DNA of 64,000 nucleotides from Patella vulgata (Eukaryota > Mollusca > Gastropoda > Patellidae), in NCBI RefSeq assembly GCF_932274485.2, contig NC_065881.2, positions 10,016,613 to 10,080,612 of the forward strand, given 5' to 3'. Positions 12,367 through 24,644 of the stretch are shown here, one piece after another (position 1 is the stretch's first letter; each line of letters starts with the position of its first letter). The notes under the pieces were generated by a model. The model saw only the letters and a program-made list of their open reading frames with translations, was not told where the DNA came from and did no database searches. Position numbers and translations under genes: made by a program.

Positions 12367-12969
12367 ATATAACATCGGTAGATAAATCTCTCGGCTTGGG
12401 TTTTTTGGGGCTTTTCTGTCATTTACAAATACGCGCATGATGTTACATTTCGACTTCTGACTTTTGGTAGAGACATTGATAATTTATTGATTTATTCAGT
12501 ATAATTAGTAAATTCTTTTTGAAGACGTCTGTGGTGCCATCGTTTATTACAATATATTTGTGTGATGCGAATATTCATGATAAAATATAGGTTCAGTGTC
12601 AATGCACCGAAAGATGGTGGACCTGATAACGATGAGACTTTCAAATGGCCAGACCTTTTGGATGTGTGTAAGAAATCAAATGTCAATGTAGATGAATTTG
12701 ATTTATTTTGTGAATTTGTGTGTGTGGGTGTGTGGGTGTGGGTGTGTGTGTGTGGAGGGGGCGAGGAATGTGTTGCATTTTAGATAGAAAATTAAAATTG
12801 GTACACAAACTTCATTGTGTGAAATATTACGAAACGAAAATTCAATCACTTATCGAAATAACACATTAAATCAATTAAATACCGTATTTTGCTCTGAATT
12901 AAAAAAAATCGTTTGGCGCCTTTAACGGAAAGAAACATATTATATATCATGACGGTACCCTTCATCTGA
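12367..12969. other. Gene-free stretch with an unassigned open region and GT-rich repeat
   Basis: Around 12562-12720 the + strand has about 50 codons of coding-like composition (DGGPDNDETFKWPDLLDVCK in the middle), ending in a GT-rich microsatellite at 12716-12757. No acceptor at its start and no family recognised, so I do not call a gene. Confidence 0.3.
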
Positions 12970-13290
12970 ACACAGCTCACCGAATATTTCTACACCGCCA
13001 CGCGTCACGAATGTAGGGCGAAAGTTATTTTTAGTCTTTCTCTCCCCTTCCCTTTCCCCTTTTTTGCATGGCGATTTTTGTTCACTTTTTGGTGTAGACT
13101 CAAAGAAAAGAGTTTGAAAATACATGTTTTCTATGGTGAACCCCATACGTGCTTTTGGGCAAGCGGTTGCCACATGTTGCTCCATCTGTGGTAGAAAGCG
13201 TTCTACCCAACGAAAATTTGGGAAAAAGTTAGAGCCGGTCTAAGAGACGAGAATTAACATTAAATTAAAGTCAATGGGGAAATCATTTCT
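12970..13290 (+). repeat. Dispersed repeat family K, copy 1, with short conserved ORF
   Basis: Matches 49970-50340 and, in part, 48540-48660. A 36-codon frame (13133-13243) starts MVNP, contains CCSICGRKRST and ends KLEPV-stop. The equivalent frame in the other copy has the same start, length and stop. Function unknown; the two spaced CxxC-like cysteines hint at a zinc-binding knuckle. Confidence 0.6.
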
Positions 13291-14009
13291 GATCTCTGGC
13301 CATCTAGCCTCGACTGTATGGCGGTGAATGATGTGTACCTACACCTATCTATAGGTATAGGGTCTTCACATAGTTTCTCAAGATGAACATCAATAGATAT
13401 CTATATAAGTGTTACCTGTATACAGGTATAAACAAAACTACGATTGCTCGTTAAGGTAACATGATTACGATAAGCACGGTTTCATTTCTAAGCCTGGGAG
13501 ATTTACTGCCGTGCCCCTGAATAAAGGGTCGCCATTTTTCATCGTTGTTAAACAAGTTAATAAATGGCGGCTATTGAATTTCAAGGTGTAGAAGTCGGTA
13601 AGGTATTATTAGGGTACGATCAGTCACAGTTTGACTTTTTAAATAACAACAATGAGTAATTTAACTTGAATAATCTGTGTATATAGTCCTGCAGGTGCTC
13701 GCTGACAATAAACAACTATTTCTACCTGTTTAACTTATATCAGATATTGACACCTACCTATTAACTTCTATTAATTTCATGTTTAATATATGTAAATACA
13801 GGTTGGCTTTCTTGACCTGCTCATCACAGGTTACAGATCCGTGTGGTGTCTAGAACCAAATGTGATGGCTAACTCGCCTTCACTGGATTCTTCCTCCTCC
13901 TCATATTGAATTAGTTTATTCAGGGACCCCCCCCCCCCTTCCCCCCTTCCCCTCCCCAAAATGACGGTATAAAAAATGCACCGATTATTCTATTTCTATG
14001 AATCATGTA
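13291..14009. other. Gene-free stretch, no recognised content
   Basis: Contains the palindrome-rich ATCTATAGGTATAGG area near 13345 and C-rich runs at 13926-13955. No exon recognised. Confidence 0.45.
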
Positions 14010-14263
14010 TATATGAATTTTTTGTTGGGTGGAGTAGTACAACTTATGAATTTGGGTGTTATAGTCGGGTTAAGATATGCGCCAAAACCCAAGACTGGCA
14101 CCCATATTTTTCAAACGTTTGTCGGAGAAATGTAAATATAAGCTTTTTGTTAGATGGGGTGTTGTAACTTATGAAGTTGAATTTATATATTCCGTTCTAG
14201 ATATGCGCCACAAATCACAAATCACCACTAACCCCCTGATTTTTCTAAATGTTCCCGGAGAAT
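14010..14263. repeat. Diverged tandem duplication, about 118-bp unit
   Basis: Two units share TTTTTGTT(G/A)G(G/A)TGG...ACTTATGAA, AGATATGCGCCA and a GGAGAA ending. Two overlapping short open frames here are by-products of the repeat. Confidence 0.6.
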
Positions 14264-14390
14264 ACACCCACCGTCAGTATTTTCTCTTTAATTCAGAATA
14301 AATGCTAAACATACTACCATTAAATTAACAAGACGAGAGAACATTTACATTACTTCTACACTGTATTAGACTATCCGACCTATAAGACGA

Positions 14391-14460
14391 AATTCCAAAT
14401 AAAACAGAACGATAATCATTCGGCCATCCACCCCCCAATTCCAAATAAAACAGAACGATA
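14391..14460 (-). mobile_element. 22-bp SINE-A head remnant between perfect 24-bp direct repeats
   Basis: Positions 14391-14414 and 14437-14460 are identical 24-mers beginning AATTCCAAATAAAACAGAAC. Between them lie only 22 bp, the reverse complement of the SINE-A start (GGGGGGTGGATGGCCGAATG). Retained 5' head with lost body is the reverse of normal retroposon truncation. Confidence 0.75.
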
Positions 14461-14508
14461 TCTTTAGAAAACCAATCAACACTAAGGCACATCTAAAGCT
14501 GCTTAAAA

Positions 14509-14882
14509 ATGAAATGAAATGAAATGGGGTTTAAGGTCCTACTGTTTTGCTCCTAAACTAGGCTAATGAAGACGGGCATACGCCATACAGTGTGCTCTGA
14601 GGGAAATTTTGCCCGGGCAGCGGCAGTACGGCCTACTCTTATATCGAATTCCAACTGTCAATGGATCATCTACGTGCGCGCGGATGTGTACACGGGACCT
14701 CGGTTTTTTGTCCCATCCGAACGACTAGACAGCTGTCCTTGTCGAGCCCTCCGTCCTGCATCACTGACAAGGGGAAACCACGCCGGAAAATCTGGATGAA
14801 CTTTCTCGGCCAATGCAGGGATCGAACACCCGACCTCCAGGCTAGGGAGCCAGCGTCTTACCCACTTAGCCACGTGATCCCC
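14509..14882 (-). mobile_element. SINE-B, full length with perfect 16-bp target-site duplication
   Basis: Complete from the ATTTC tail (left) to the tRNA-like head (right; read on the minus strand TGGCTAAGTGGGTAAGACG then TGTTCGATCCCTGC). The 16-bp repeat CTAAAGCTGCTTAAAA flanks it at 14493-14508 and 14883-14898. A good reference copy for the family. Confidence 0.93.
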
Positions 14883-14934
14883 CTAAAGCTGCTTAAAAGT
14901 TTAGTACTTACACATCAGACATGGTGAAGCGAGC

Positions 14935-15140
14935 ATTGATATGTATTGAGCATGCGTCCGCTTACATCGACGTCAGCATTATTTAATCTACTTATTTAAA
15001 AATGCTTTTATAACACTATAACTACCACTTTTAAGTTCCTACTTATCCCACATTGATATGTATTGAGTATGCATTTGCTTACATCGACGTCAGTATATTA
15101 TTTAATCTACCTATTTAAAAAAAATTTATAAGGCTTTATA
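14935..15140. repeat. Tandem duplication, period about 116 bp
   Basis: Both units carry CATTGATATGTATTGAG and GCTTACATCGACGTCAG. Non-coding. Confidence 0.75.
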
Positions 15141-15562
15141 CACCTATAACGGTAAATCTCTTTGATCTTTGGGGTATATTCTATGCCCGGAATAACTTGC
15201 GGTCTGAAAGTTGGGGGCGGCTTTGGATATATACGGGGGAATTTGGGTTATTCTTCAGAAAGTTTTTCTTTAAACCTGTAACGGGTTATTTTTCCAGGGT
15301 AGGTTTTTTTCATAAGAAAGTATGATATAAGGCTTTTTTACTGGTATTCTGGGATATTCTTATTTTATATACATACATGTAAACATAGACAGTTTATAAT
15401 AAGCAAGATAAAGTCCTCGACTTCGGTTATGCTGGGGAAGAAAGACTTCAGAAAAAAAAAACCCGACAGAAAAAGCTCGGCCTACCGGCCTCGCTTTTTC
15501 TTTTTCTTGGGTTATTTTCTTCAGTCTTTCTAATAATACCACTAAAACTTTGTAGCAGTTTC

Positions 15563-15897
15563 CGTCGCAAAGTTAAATAATGTTTTTTTTTATTATTGGC
15601 CGGTTAGTCTGTTAAAGTGATTAAATAATTTCCAAACGAAATGTATATAAAGTTTTTTTAATAATAGCCGTTTTCTGTCGCAAATTTAAATAGTGAATTG
15701 TCTTTATTGGCCTTAGGCCGTTTAGTCCGTTAAAGTGATTAAGAATTTTCAAAACGAAATGTATATAAATGTTATTGAATAATAGCCGTTTTCTTCGCAA
15801 ATTTTAATAATGAATTATCTTTATTGGCCTTAGGCCGTTTAGTCTGTTAAAGAGATTAAAATTTTTCCAAACGAAATGTATACAAAGGTTATTGCAG
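15563..15897. repeat. Tandem repeat, three units of about 115 bp
   Basis: Units share TCGCAAA, TTATTGGCC...CCGTTTAGTC, GTTAAAGTGATTAA and CCAAACGAAATGTATA. Non-coding. Confidence 0.85.
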
Positions 15898-17212
15898 ATG
15901 ATTCTCGCCAAGATCATAAAAAGTTTCATCATGCACAGTTATTGCTGTTAATAAATAAACGGAATTTTATTAATCTCGGCCTCAACTCGTATTTACATCA
16001 ATACCCACGAGTTTTATTCTTCACTTTCCAATAACCTCAGCCATTTTTTTTTTATTTTATCTTATTCAAAATCAATAATTATATAAGGCATAAACAGCTA
16101 TTATTCACACCAAAGCATAAAAAAACAACCGCTCAGCTGATTTCCATAGAATCTACTGGCGAGAATGTGTAATCTTTTATTCATTGGATGACTTTATACT
16201 TTTCGTGCTGATTAAATTCCGTCACTGTTAGCCATAACTCGACAATCTGCGATTGAACTATGGAATAATGGAAATCATTGACACCGTTTTATTACCTGAT
16301 AAAAAAAAAGTAATAATAACTTTCTTATCCTCTGAAAATACAAAAAAATAAAAGATCAGCCAAAATTATCAGCAAATATGAAAATCTTAATGAATATTTT
16401 TTTTTTACGAAATATTCTTTTCAATTCCGCTTCTAAGATGGCGGAGTGAATCTAGCAGAAACCTATTCTGGGTCGATAGAGTTATCGTCCCCGATCAGCA
16501 ATAAAACTGTCGGTGAAACATAACGAATGTTATTATTGACGCCTAATATTCACTTTGAACAATATTCAATAGACAGTATCGTCCAGACGAATAATACTTT
16601 ATTTCCTATTGCTACTAAAAACCTAGTTAATCGCGTGTTCTCTTGCACCCTTGAATCATTCGAGCAAAAAGTCATCTCTTGCTCCGACGGAATAATATCC
16701 AACACACTGATAATGGCGATATTACTAGGGGAATATGCCATAAAGTATTGCTCTTATATCAATTTCAGAGCGGCGTCATAACATGGACACAAATCAATGG
16801 GAAGTGAAAATTGGTGTCTTAACTAAATAGATCTAGATATTGAAACGAATCAAAATATGACACATGGGATAAGGACCTTGTTTCCATAGTGACACGAGCG
16901 TACCATGTCGAATGAGAAACTGTTGATAGTCCAATGTAATCGTGGTTCTATCAGACATTTCTATGATATTTATATTAGAAATGGACAAGGAGTGAAATGA
17001 TGTAGCAGGCAGTCAATACCAATCCACCTTCTTATCACTCTCCACCCGTCATAAATCCACTGAAACCAAATTAAAATCGAACCAAGAGCGAATCATTGCT
17101 TATCAATTCATCTGAAGTATAACATCAATCTTTAAACGTGTTAACTTTGTTTCGTCAACACAGAAACACTGAAACAACAGATTTAAGAACAACTCGTCTG
17201 CTGAAATATATA
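15898..17212. other. Gene-free stretch, possible Tbx20 upstream intron
   Basis: Complex, unique-looking sequence without recognised repeats. A GC-richer patch around 16430-16510 includes TAAGATGGCGGAG. No T-box N-terminal exon found. Confidence 0.4.
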
Positions 17213-17388
17213 TAGAGAGGAGAAATGGGGTTTAACGTCCACTCGGCATAAATCAGGTCATTTCGGGACTAACACGTGGTTCAATTTTATTTCATTAATT
17301 CGCTTGCGATTAGTGGTCTTTAGCAGTGGGGGGAAACAGGAGAATCCGGAGAAAACCCACGATGGACAGGCGACCCTACACCTTGTAT
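17213..17388 (-). mobile_element. SINE-A, head missing
   Basis: Reversed tail (GAGGAGAAATGGGGTTTAAC), then the conserved middle as far as GGACAGGCGACCCTAC. The tRNA-like head is absent. Confidence 0.85.
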
Positions 17389-17404
17389 CATGCATTTCTG
17401 TATA

Positions 17405-17806
17405 AAATGAAATAAAACGAAAGGGGTTAACGTCCTACTGTTCTGCCATACAGTGTGCTATAAGGGACATTTTTTCTCGGACAGCGGTGCTACGGCCTAC
17501 TCTTATATCGAAGTCCACCTGCCAAGATTCGTTTACCCGGATAGCGGCACTATGGCCTCCTCTTATATCGAGGAACAACTGCCAAGGGATCATTTACGTG
17601 CACGTCAATGTGTACACGAGACCTCGGTTTTTCGTTTCACCTGAACGACTATATGTTGTCCCTTGCCTTGCCCTCTGTCCGGCACCACTGACAAGGGAAA
17701 CCACGCCGGAAGATTCCGACGAACTTTCTCGGCCAACACCGGGATCGAACACGGGACGTCCAGGCTAGCGAGCCAACGTCTTACTCACTGAGCCACCGTG
17801 GCTCCC
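17405..17806 (-). mobile_element. SINE-B with internal duplication
   Basis: Full-length family B, but the body block with CGGACAGCGG and TATATCGA occurs twice in tandem (near 17478-17525 and 17536-17585). Head at the right, read on the minus strand as a GGGGAGCCACGGTGGCTCAG start. Confidence 0.88.
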
Positions 17807-18370
17807 CATTTCCGCATAAAAGTCTTACTAACAAGGGATCCTGACAATCTAAGGAAAGATGGGTATAAATATAAATCCATCCATGGCGAATGGGTATGTA
17901 GGAGGTTCAAGAGAGCTATTAATTCTTAACAAGACATTGCCATTTATCTTGACGGACATACAAATGCATCTTCAATAGAAGACTTGATCTCGCTTTAACT
18001 ACGTACATCTTATCAAGGCCTTCACGTAATACCCTACATATTTCAGCACTAATTTCAATTGAGTACAAGCCCAACTTGTGAACCTATCAGATTCCTCGAT
18101 CGTCCCGAATACCAAGTCTCGGTGTTTCAAGCTAAAATGTCTACCTGTGATAATCGAGTTGCAAAGTTCAAGGTTCATTCAATGTCAAGGTTTCCGTGGA
18201 GGTCGCTACTGCTCTCGTGTCTATAGATAACAATGCTATAAGTTCGGGAATTGTGAAGTAAACAAGCAACGGCCAGATGTTGTGAAACTCGCAGTCGTTG
18301 CTTCAGGAATATGATACAAATGTAACATGCTCCTGAACAATTTCTTTGACTAATGATACTAAATACAACT
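17807..18370. other. Gene-free stretch, no recognised content
   Basis: No exon or repeat family recognised. Confidence 0.45.
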
Positions 18371-18640
18371 TTCTGAATAGCAAATCTTAAAAAAACAAAA
18401 TATACATTTAAAAAAATTCCGAGATCAAATCCCTTTTTATTCATCTTTTTAAACAGTTATTAAACGTCCTCCTTTCTGAATAGCAAATCTTTCAAAACAA
18501 AATATACATTTTAAAAAATTCCGAGATTAATTCCCTTTTTATTCATCTTTTTAAACAGTTATTAAAAGTCCTCCACATTATCAATGGAAAAATTTTGTTG
18601 ATTAATATTACTAACACCACTTTCTGAATAGCAAATCTTT
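18371..18640. repeat. Tandem repeat, 102-bp unit, two full units and a partial third
   Basis: Units start CTTTCTGAATAGCAAATCTT at 18371, 18473 and about 18620. The first two run through ATTCATCTTTTTAAACAGTT. Confidence 0.85.
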
Positions 18641-19006
18641 CATTAAAAGTGAGAGATATTAAAATAAAACGAATTTCTGAAATGAAATCAGTTTTTTTTC
18701 ATCTTCAAATTGGATAATCTAGCCAAAATAGTTATTGCATGTTCTGTACGGTTCACTTTCCTGGAAGACATTTTGTGGGAAAGATACCTCGATGTGGAAA
18801 TCTTAAGGGGCACTTGTATATAGCTGCGTTACAACTAAGCCGTTCCAAGCCGCGATAAAATTCAAGAAAGTACACCGTTTACATTGTGACGATGAATAAA
18901 TTTGAAGGCAACATACATGTACTTAATATTCTCTCACTATACTCATGAAATTTAATATGATTGTTATTGTGTGACATTATCAAAATAGGCATCTTGAAAA
19001 GTAAAA

Positions 19007-19284
19007 GGGGATGGTGGATGGCCGAATGGTTAGCGCGTGCATACTGTATCATAAGGTATGTCACTGAGTCAACTGGCGTGGTTTCGAATCCCCGGTTGTA
19101 CGTGACAAGGAGTAGGGTCGCCTGTCCAACCTCGTGGGTTTTCTCCGGGTCCTCCGGTTTCTTCCCACGGATAAAGACCCCCACGCGCAAGCGAATTATT
19201 GAAATAAAATTGAACCATGTGTTAGTCCCGAAATGACCTAGTTTGTGTCGAGTGGACGTTAAACCACATTTCTCTCTCTCTCTC
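19007..19284 (+). mobile_element. SINE-A, full length, 200 bp before a Tbx20 exon
   Basis: Complete head (GGATGGCCGAATGGTTAGCG), B box, conserved middle, GGACGTTAAACC tail core and CT run. Flanked by the 12-bp repeat TGAAAAGTAAAA (18995-19006, 19285-19296). It lies in the intron just before the first Tbx20 exon in the window. Confidence 0.93.
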
Positions 19285-19486
19285 TGAAAAGTAAAAACAT
19301 CTAGAAGAACAGTATATCTACCATCAGTCTAGTCTCGGTCACCCAGAACCTCCTAGTCTTTAATGTTCGTAAAATATTTTTCTGGGTGATAGAGACTACC
19401 ATTAGTCCTGTCACGTCAAGACCATCTCCAGAATAATGACATTGATAACTAAGCAAGGCCCGTTTTCTTTTTTTTTATTTCCATAG

Positions 19487-19760
19487 GCGAATGTTTCCAA
19501 CTTTGAGGGTTTCGTTTACTGGTTTGGATCCTGATCAGAAGTATTTGGTGTTAATGGATATAGTTCCGGTCGATAACAAAAGATATCGCTACGCCTATCA
19601 TCGTTCATCATGGTTAGTCGCCGGAAAGGCGGATCCACCACTTCCTAACAGGTTCCACGTACACCCCGATTCTCCATTTACCGGAGACCAGCTACAGAAA
19701 CAGACAGTGTCGTTTGAAAAGTTGAAACTCACCAATAATATGATGGACAAAACTGGCCAT
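19487..19760 (+). CDS. Tbx20: Tbx20 exon (T-box, first in window)
   Basis: The acceptor TTTCCATAG precedes G-CGA-ATG-TTT. The exon ends at a GGC-CAT codon pair followed by GTAAGT. It encodes [13 protein letters not shown] through [10 protein letters not shown] to TGH, the middle of the T-box. It enters with one base completing an Arg codon and leaves in phase 0. The Met seen at 19491 is internal, not a start. Confidence 0.95.
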
Positions 19761-22700
19761 GTAAGTTAAATAATTTTTTAAAACTATTGAAATTATACAT
19801 GACATTTTAAAATTGTGAGTCAAAACTAATGTTGCCACGGTCTTGCAATATTGACAGTTTTACACGTAATTGTCTTGAGTGATCGCGACTTAATGCATCC
19901 GGGTATAATCGCTTTTTTTAGCCTTAATTAAATCCCCGATTAAGGTATTGTAACCCTTTGTTTTAAGCTAGATTAAATCCGTGAATCTATAAATGTCAGA
20001 GTTCGCCTTGTTTAAACCCTTGATTTAACCCTTTATAAAACTCTGGTGTAGCTATGTGTAAATCTCTGGTGTAGCTCTGCTGTAGCTGTGTAAATCTCTG
20101 GTGTAGCTCTGTGTAAATCTCTGATGTAGCTCCGTGTAAAACTCTGATGTAGCTGTGTAAATCTCTGGTGTAGCTCTGTGTAAATCTCTGATGTAACTCC
20201 GTGTAAAACTCTGATGTAGCTCTGTGTAAAACTCTGATGTAGCTCTGTGTAAATCTCAGTGTAAATCTCTGTTGTAGCTCTGTGTAAATCTCTGATGTAG
20301 CTCTATGTAAATCTCTGATGCAGTCTTTTGTCAATCTCTACAGTAAACTTGTATAAAAATTTAGTCCTACACATCAAGTCTTAGTGGCGCCATAAATAAA
20401 TCTCTGATGTAGGCATGTAGGCACGTTTAAATATCGCATCTGGACTTATTCTAACATAGAATCTGTTATGGTTGATAACTTATTTTTTTTTTAATATTTT
20501 TAGGTCATTTGAATTATATGTTATTGAATTTTCCAGGTGATCCTGAATTCTATGCATAAATATCAACCACGTATACACGTTGTTAAGAAGAAGGAATCAA
20601 CACAATGTCAAGGAGCTATATCTTCAATAGAAGGCGAAGAGTTTCGTACTTTCATATTTCCGGAATCCGTATTCATCGCTGTTACTGCTTACCAGAACCA
20701 ACTGGTAAATATGGCTATATGTTTAGCGTCATTTTCCCGCTATAGAATCCCTTGCAAACTACATTATTTGAACGATGATTTTCTAATAGGAATATCTTCC
20801 CCAAAACAGCTCAATTCTGCTCGCTATGCAAATAATTATTAATGGATCTGTTTCAAATCCGGCGGAATCCAAGCCGGGGGATTATGTTAGGAATTTAATT
20901 TTGTTTTCTTAATTAAATGTTAAATATGAGTACATATTAGCGTGGATTAAGCCATGAGAAATTTGATATTGTAGCGAAAAATGCAAATGACGCATCGGTA
21001 CTTTAATATTTATATATAAATAACATAATTTTGTCTTTTTATAATTAACAGAGTCATTAAATTGTGTCTTTTCGAAGGCGAATTATTGAAATAAAATTGA
21101 ACTATATGCCCTAGTTTGAGTCAAATGGACGTAAAAACTTCTCTCTCCCTCTCTCTCTCGCTCTCTCTCTCTCTCGCTCTCTCTTATTTTAAAATATGCA
21201 TTATTGCAGTTCTCTTGATCTTTTTTAAACTTATTGGTTAATTGAATATGGTTACTGCCTGTTGCAAACTTCTAAAATATGCATTATTGCAGTTCTTTTT
21301 ATCTTTATTTTTTTGCAAAATTTTTAAATATGCGTTATTGCAGTTCTTTTTATCTTTTTTTTTTAATTTATTGGTTAATTGAATGTGGCTACTGTCTGTT
21401 GCAAAGTTTTCTTGTTTGATAATATTTGTAGACATTTGTTAAACATAAATTACAGTTTATTTTATTTTATTTTTTAGATAACCAAGCTAAAGATTGATAG
21501 TAATCCATTTGCTAAAGGATTTAGAGATTCCACAAGATTAACAGATTTTGACAGGTAATTCGAATCATTTTCAATTACCTTGACTTTGTCTATGTTCACG
21601 CCACTACATAGTTTATTAACCATGATATATGGTTACTATAGCAGAACTTCGGTGACATTTAGTATTTGAACAGTAACCCTCTAAAAACTATTTATGGGAG
21701 AAAGGGAGACATGGGGTTTACGTCCACTCGACACAAACTAGGTTATTTCGGGACTAAAATATGGTTTAATTTTATTTTAATAATTCACTTGCACGTAGGG
21801 GTCTTTAGCAGTGGCGGAAATCGGAGGACTCGAAGAAAACCCTTGAGTTTGGACAGGCGACCCTACTCCTTGTCACGTATACACCGGGGAATCGAAACCA
21901 CGCCAGTTGACTCAATGACAGACCTTACGATAAAGCGCGTACACGCTTACCATTCGGCCACCCGAACTCCCAACTATTGATGGAATAAAAATTATTGGTT
22001 TGTTAACCAGTAATTGTTATTTCATATATAATTTTTAGTGAGATATTATATCAAAATAATACTTTATTTTATTTTATTCCTCAATTTCATGTTTTCTATG
22101 TACAGCCTCTACCATTCTTATCGATATAGTAACTTTTTACTCATTTATATCGCGTTCTTCCCCCCTGTCATTATTTTGGCAGGTAAAGTTAATGATTTTA
22201 AAAGTAAAAATAAAACATTAGAATCATTGTATTGTGTTTACACCTGTCGAGTTTTGTTTCTGTTATTTATTATTTTTGTTCACTTATCTTTGCCTTAATG
22301 AATCGTATTTCGTTTAGATTAAGGCTTAACTAAAAACACGAATACAGTTAACTATTATTCGTTTAAGTCACGATACGCTGAGACATTACTTATCGCAATA
22401 TTTTAACACAAACAATGAATTATTCAAATATATCTTAACTAGTCATCGCATTTTTATTAACGATATACATCACGGAAATTAACCTGTATTATCACGCCGG
22501 TTATTTTAGGAAACGACATGTATATATTGTCTTGTTGTATTTTATATTTTATCATTGCTTGATAATGACTAGAGAAGCCTAGTTGAAACGTCGCTCAGTA
22601 AAAAGCAGTAAATTGTATTCCATAGAATTGTGACCTGTATATCACATTTGCCAAAAATAAAAAAAAGGACAGATGACGCATAAAATTAATGTTCTAGATA

Positions 22701-24599
22701 CAGTTAACTATTTAAAAGATTCTGTTCTGTAGAATTTATATTAATTTGAAATATCCTAAATAATTTTAAAGCGGGTGGGGGTGGGGTACATAGGTTAAGT
22801 CTGTTTAAAATAGTAATTTGAAAGATTATTATATTTCTGAAATGACAAATACTTGGAAATTTTGAGATTTTTTACTAGTACATCTATCCGAAATTATAAA
22901 TGTTGTATTAGAGATAATTTGAAAGATTATGTAATTATATTATCAAAATGTTAGAAATACTATAATTTTGAGATTTATACTAAATCCTACACCATGTTAT
23001 TGTTAACAATTATGAACTACACGCATATAACAGAAAATCTATGCTAGCTTCTAAAATAAAGAGAAGTGGCATCAGATGTTATATATATGTAACCTACACC
23101 ATCCGCGCTATGTTTCTTTTCACTTGATTTACTCTTTGTTGTTTATTTCTGTCGTGTCCGCAGGTTTCTCTTATCGGTTTTGTTTTCCGTCTAATGCGGT
23201 TCTCTTACTAATGTAATGGGCATATAATTCGTGCACTTATTCATTCGTTCCTTTATTAATTAATTAATTAATTAAATTCATTCATTTAATGTCCATTAAG
23301 TTGTTTAATTAACTTATTTAATTTTCAATAGATTTCATTTATTACCTGTGCATATTTTATGTTTTCCGGTATTAAATAGTTTAAAGGATAATTCAAATGT
23401 AAGAAGAAGAGGGTACCTCTTCGAAGCCTTGGTCTAATAATATCTGACGATGAAAAGAGTATAAATTTCTCTTCTAGTGAAGGATACTTCCGTATCGGAT
23501 CCTTCGAACCATTGTTTTCATATTCCTGTTGGACGCGGATTCTACACAAGTTTTGGATTTTTTTGTATATTTATAACCGAAGATTCGCACTGCTACACTA
23601 TCTGTTTGTTTTTTGTTGTTGTTGGGTTTTTTTTGGGTTTTTTTATAAATAAACTGAAGTATCGGTTTTTATTTTCAGCAGTCCCGGGATGTCACCCAGT
23701 TTCGCTTTTCCTTATCGCGACACGATGGAGTCTCTATTACAGCAACATACATATTCTAGATCGCCACTGAGATCATATGCTGATAGCGGTGATTATGAAG
23801 AAGCCATGTTAAAACACAGAGAATACCTACTCGCCAAAGGTTCGTTCCATTTCAGTCTATTGAATTCTTTGTTTTTCTTAAAGATGCATTATGTAAGAGT
23901 TAGATAAAGGACTAACAATTTTCGCTATAATAGTTAAAAAATATAGTTTTATAGAGTAGGAGGAACATGTTGAATATTAGAACTCGTGTACTAAATAGGT
24001 TCCCTTAGAAAATATTATTATCATAACGACAAAGGAATATATTGAAACGTTCGGTCCAATTACTTCATTCTGAGCGAAATTGTGCAATCTTGATTTTCAT
24101 TGCTACTGTCGTTACGATAATAAACAACATCTCGATTAGATATTTTCAAATTAAATAATTGAATGGCGATTGTGTTTTAATCCATTGAAAATCACAACCA
24201 TTCGATGTTCTAGAGAGTTGATTATTGGCTTCGCGTGTGAATAAATATCTAACATTTGAAGCCAAAAACAAGAACTGTAATAATAGACAGATTACATAAT
24301 GCATCTTCAAATATTAGAAAAATTTGCTGATTGCATTTTGATTTCATTTAAGTCTATCGAATTTTTTTTTTCTTAAATATTTTTTGAAAATATTGCGGAA
24401 TGTATTTCGGTTTCAATTTAGTCTATCGAATTCTTTTTTTATAAATAGTTTTTGAAAATATTGCTCATTTTATTTCGTTTACTGAAAAATGTTTAAACGT
24501 CCGTCCTGTAAAAATAAGCTTTGAATATGTATTATGTCCAAGTAGAAAATCGGATTTCTAACAAATATATTTCTAACAAAAATATTTCTAACCAATATG

Positions 24600-24644
<45 letters not shown>

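Noticed and set aside
19020-19100. tRNA genes at SINE heads
   Set aside because: A and B boxes are present, but the cloverleaf cannot be closed with a normal acceptor stem and each is joined to a SINE body.
19996-20334. 112-codon repetitive frame (minus)
   Set aside because: Produced by the 22-bp minisatellite in the Tbx20 intron; the unit length is not tied to codon structure.
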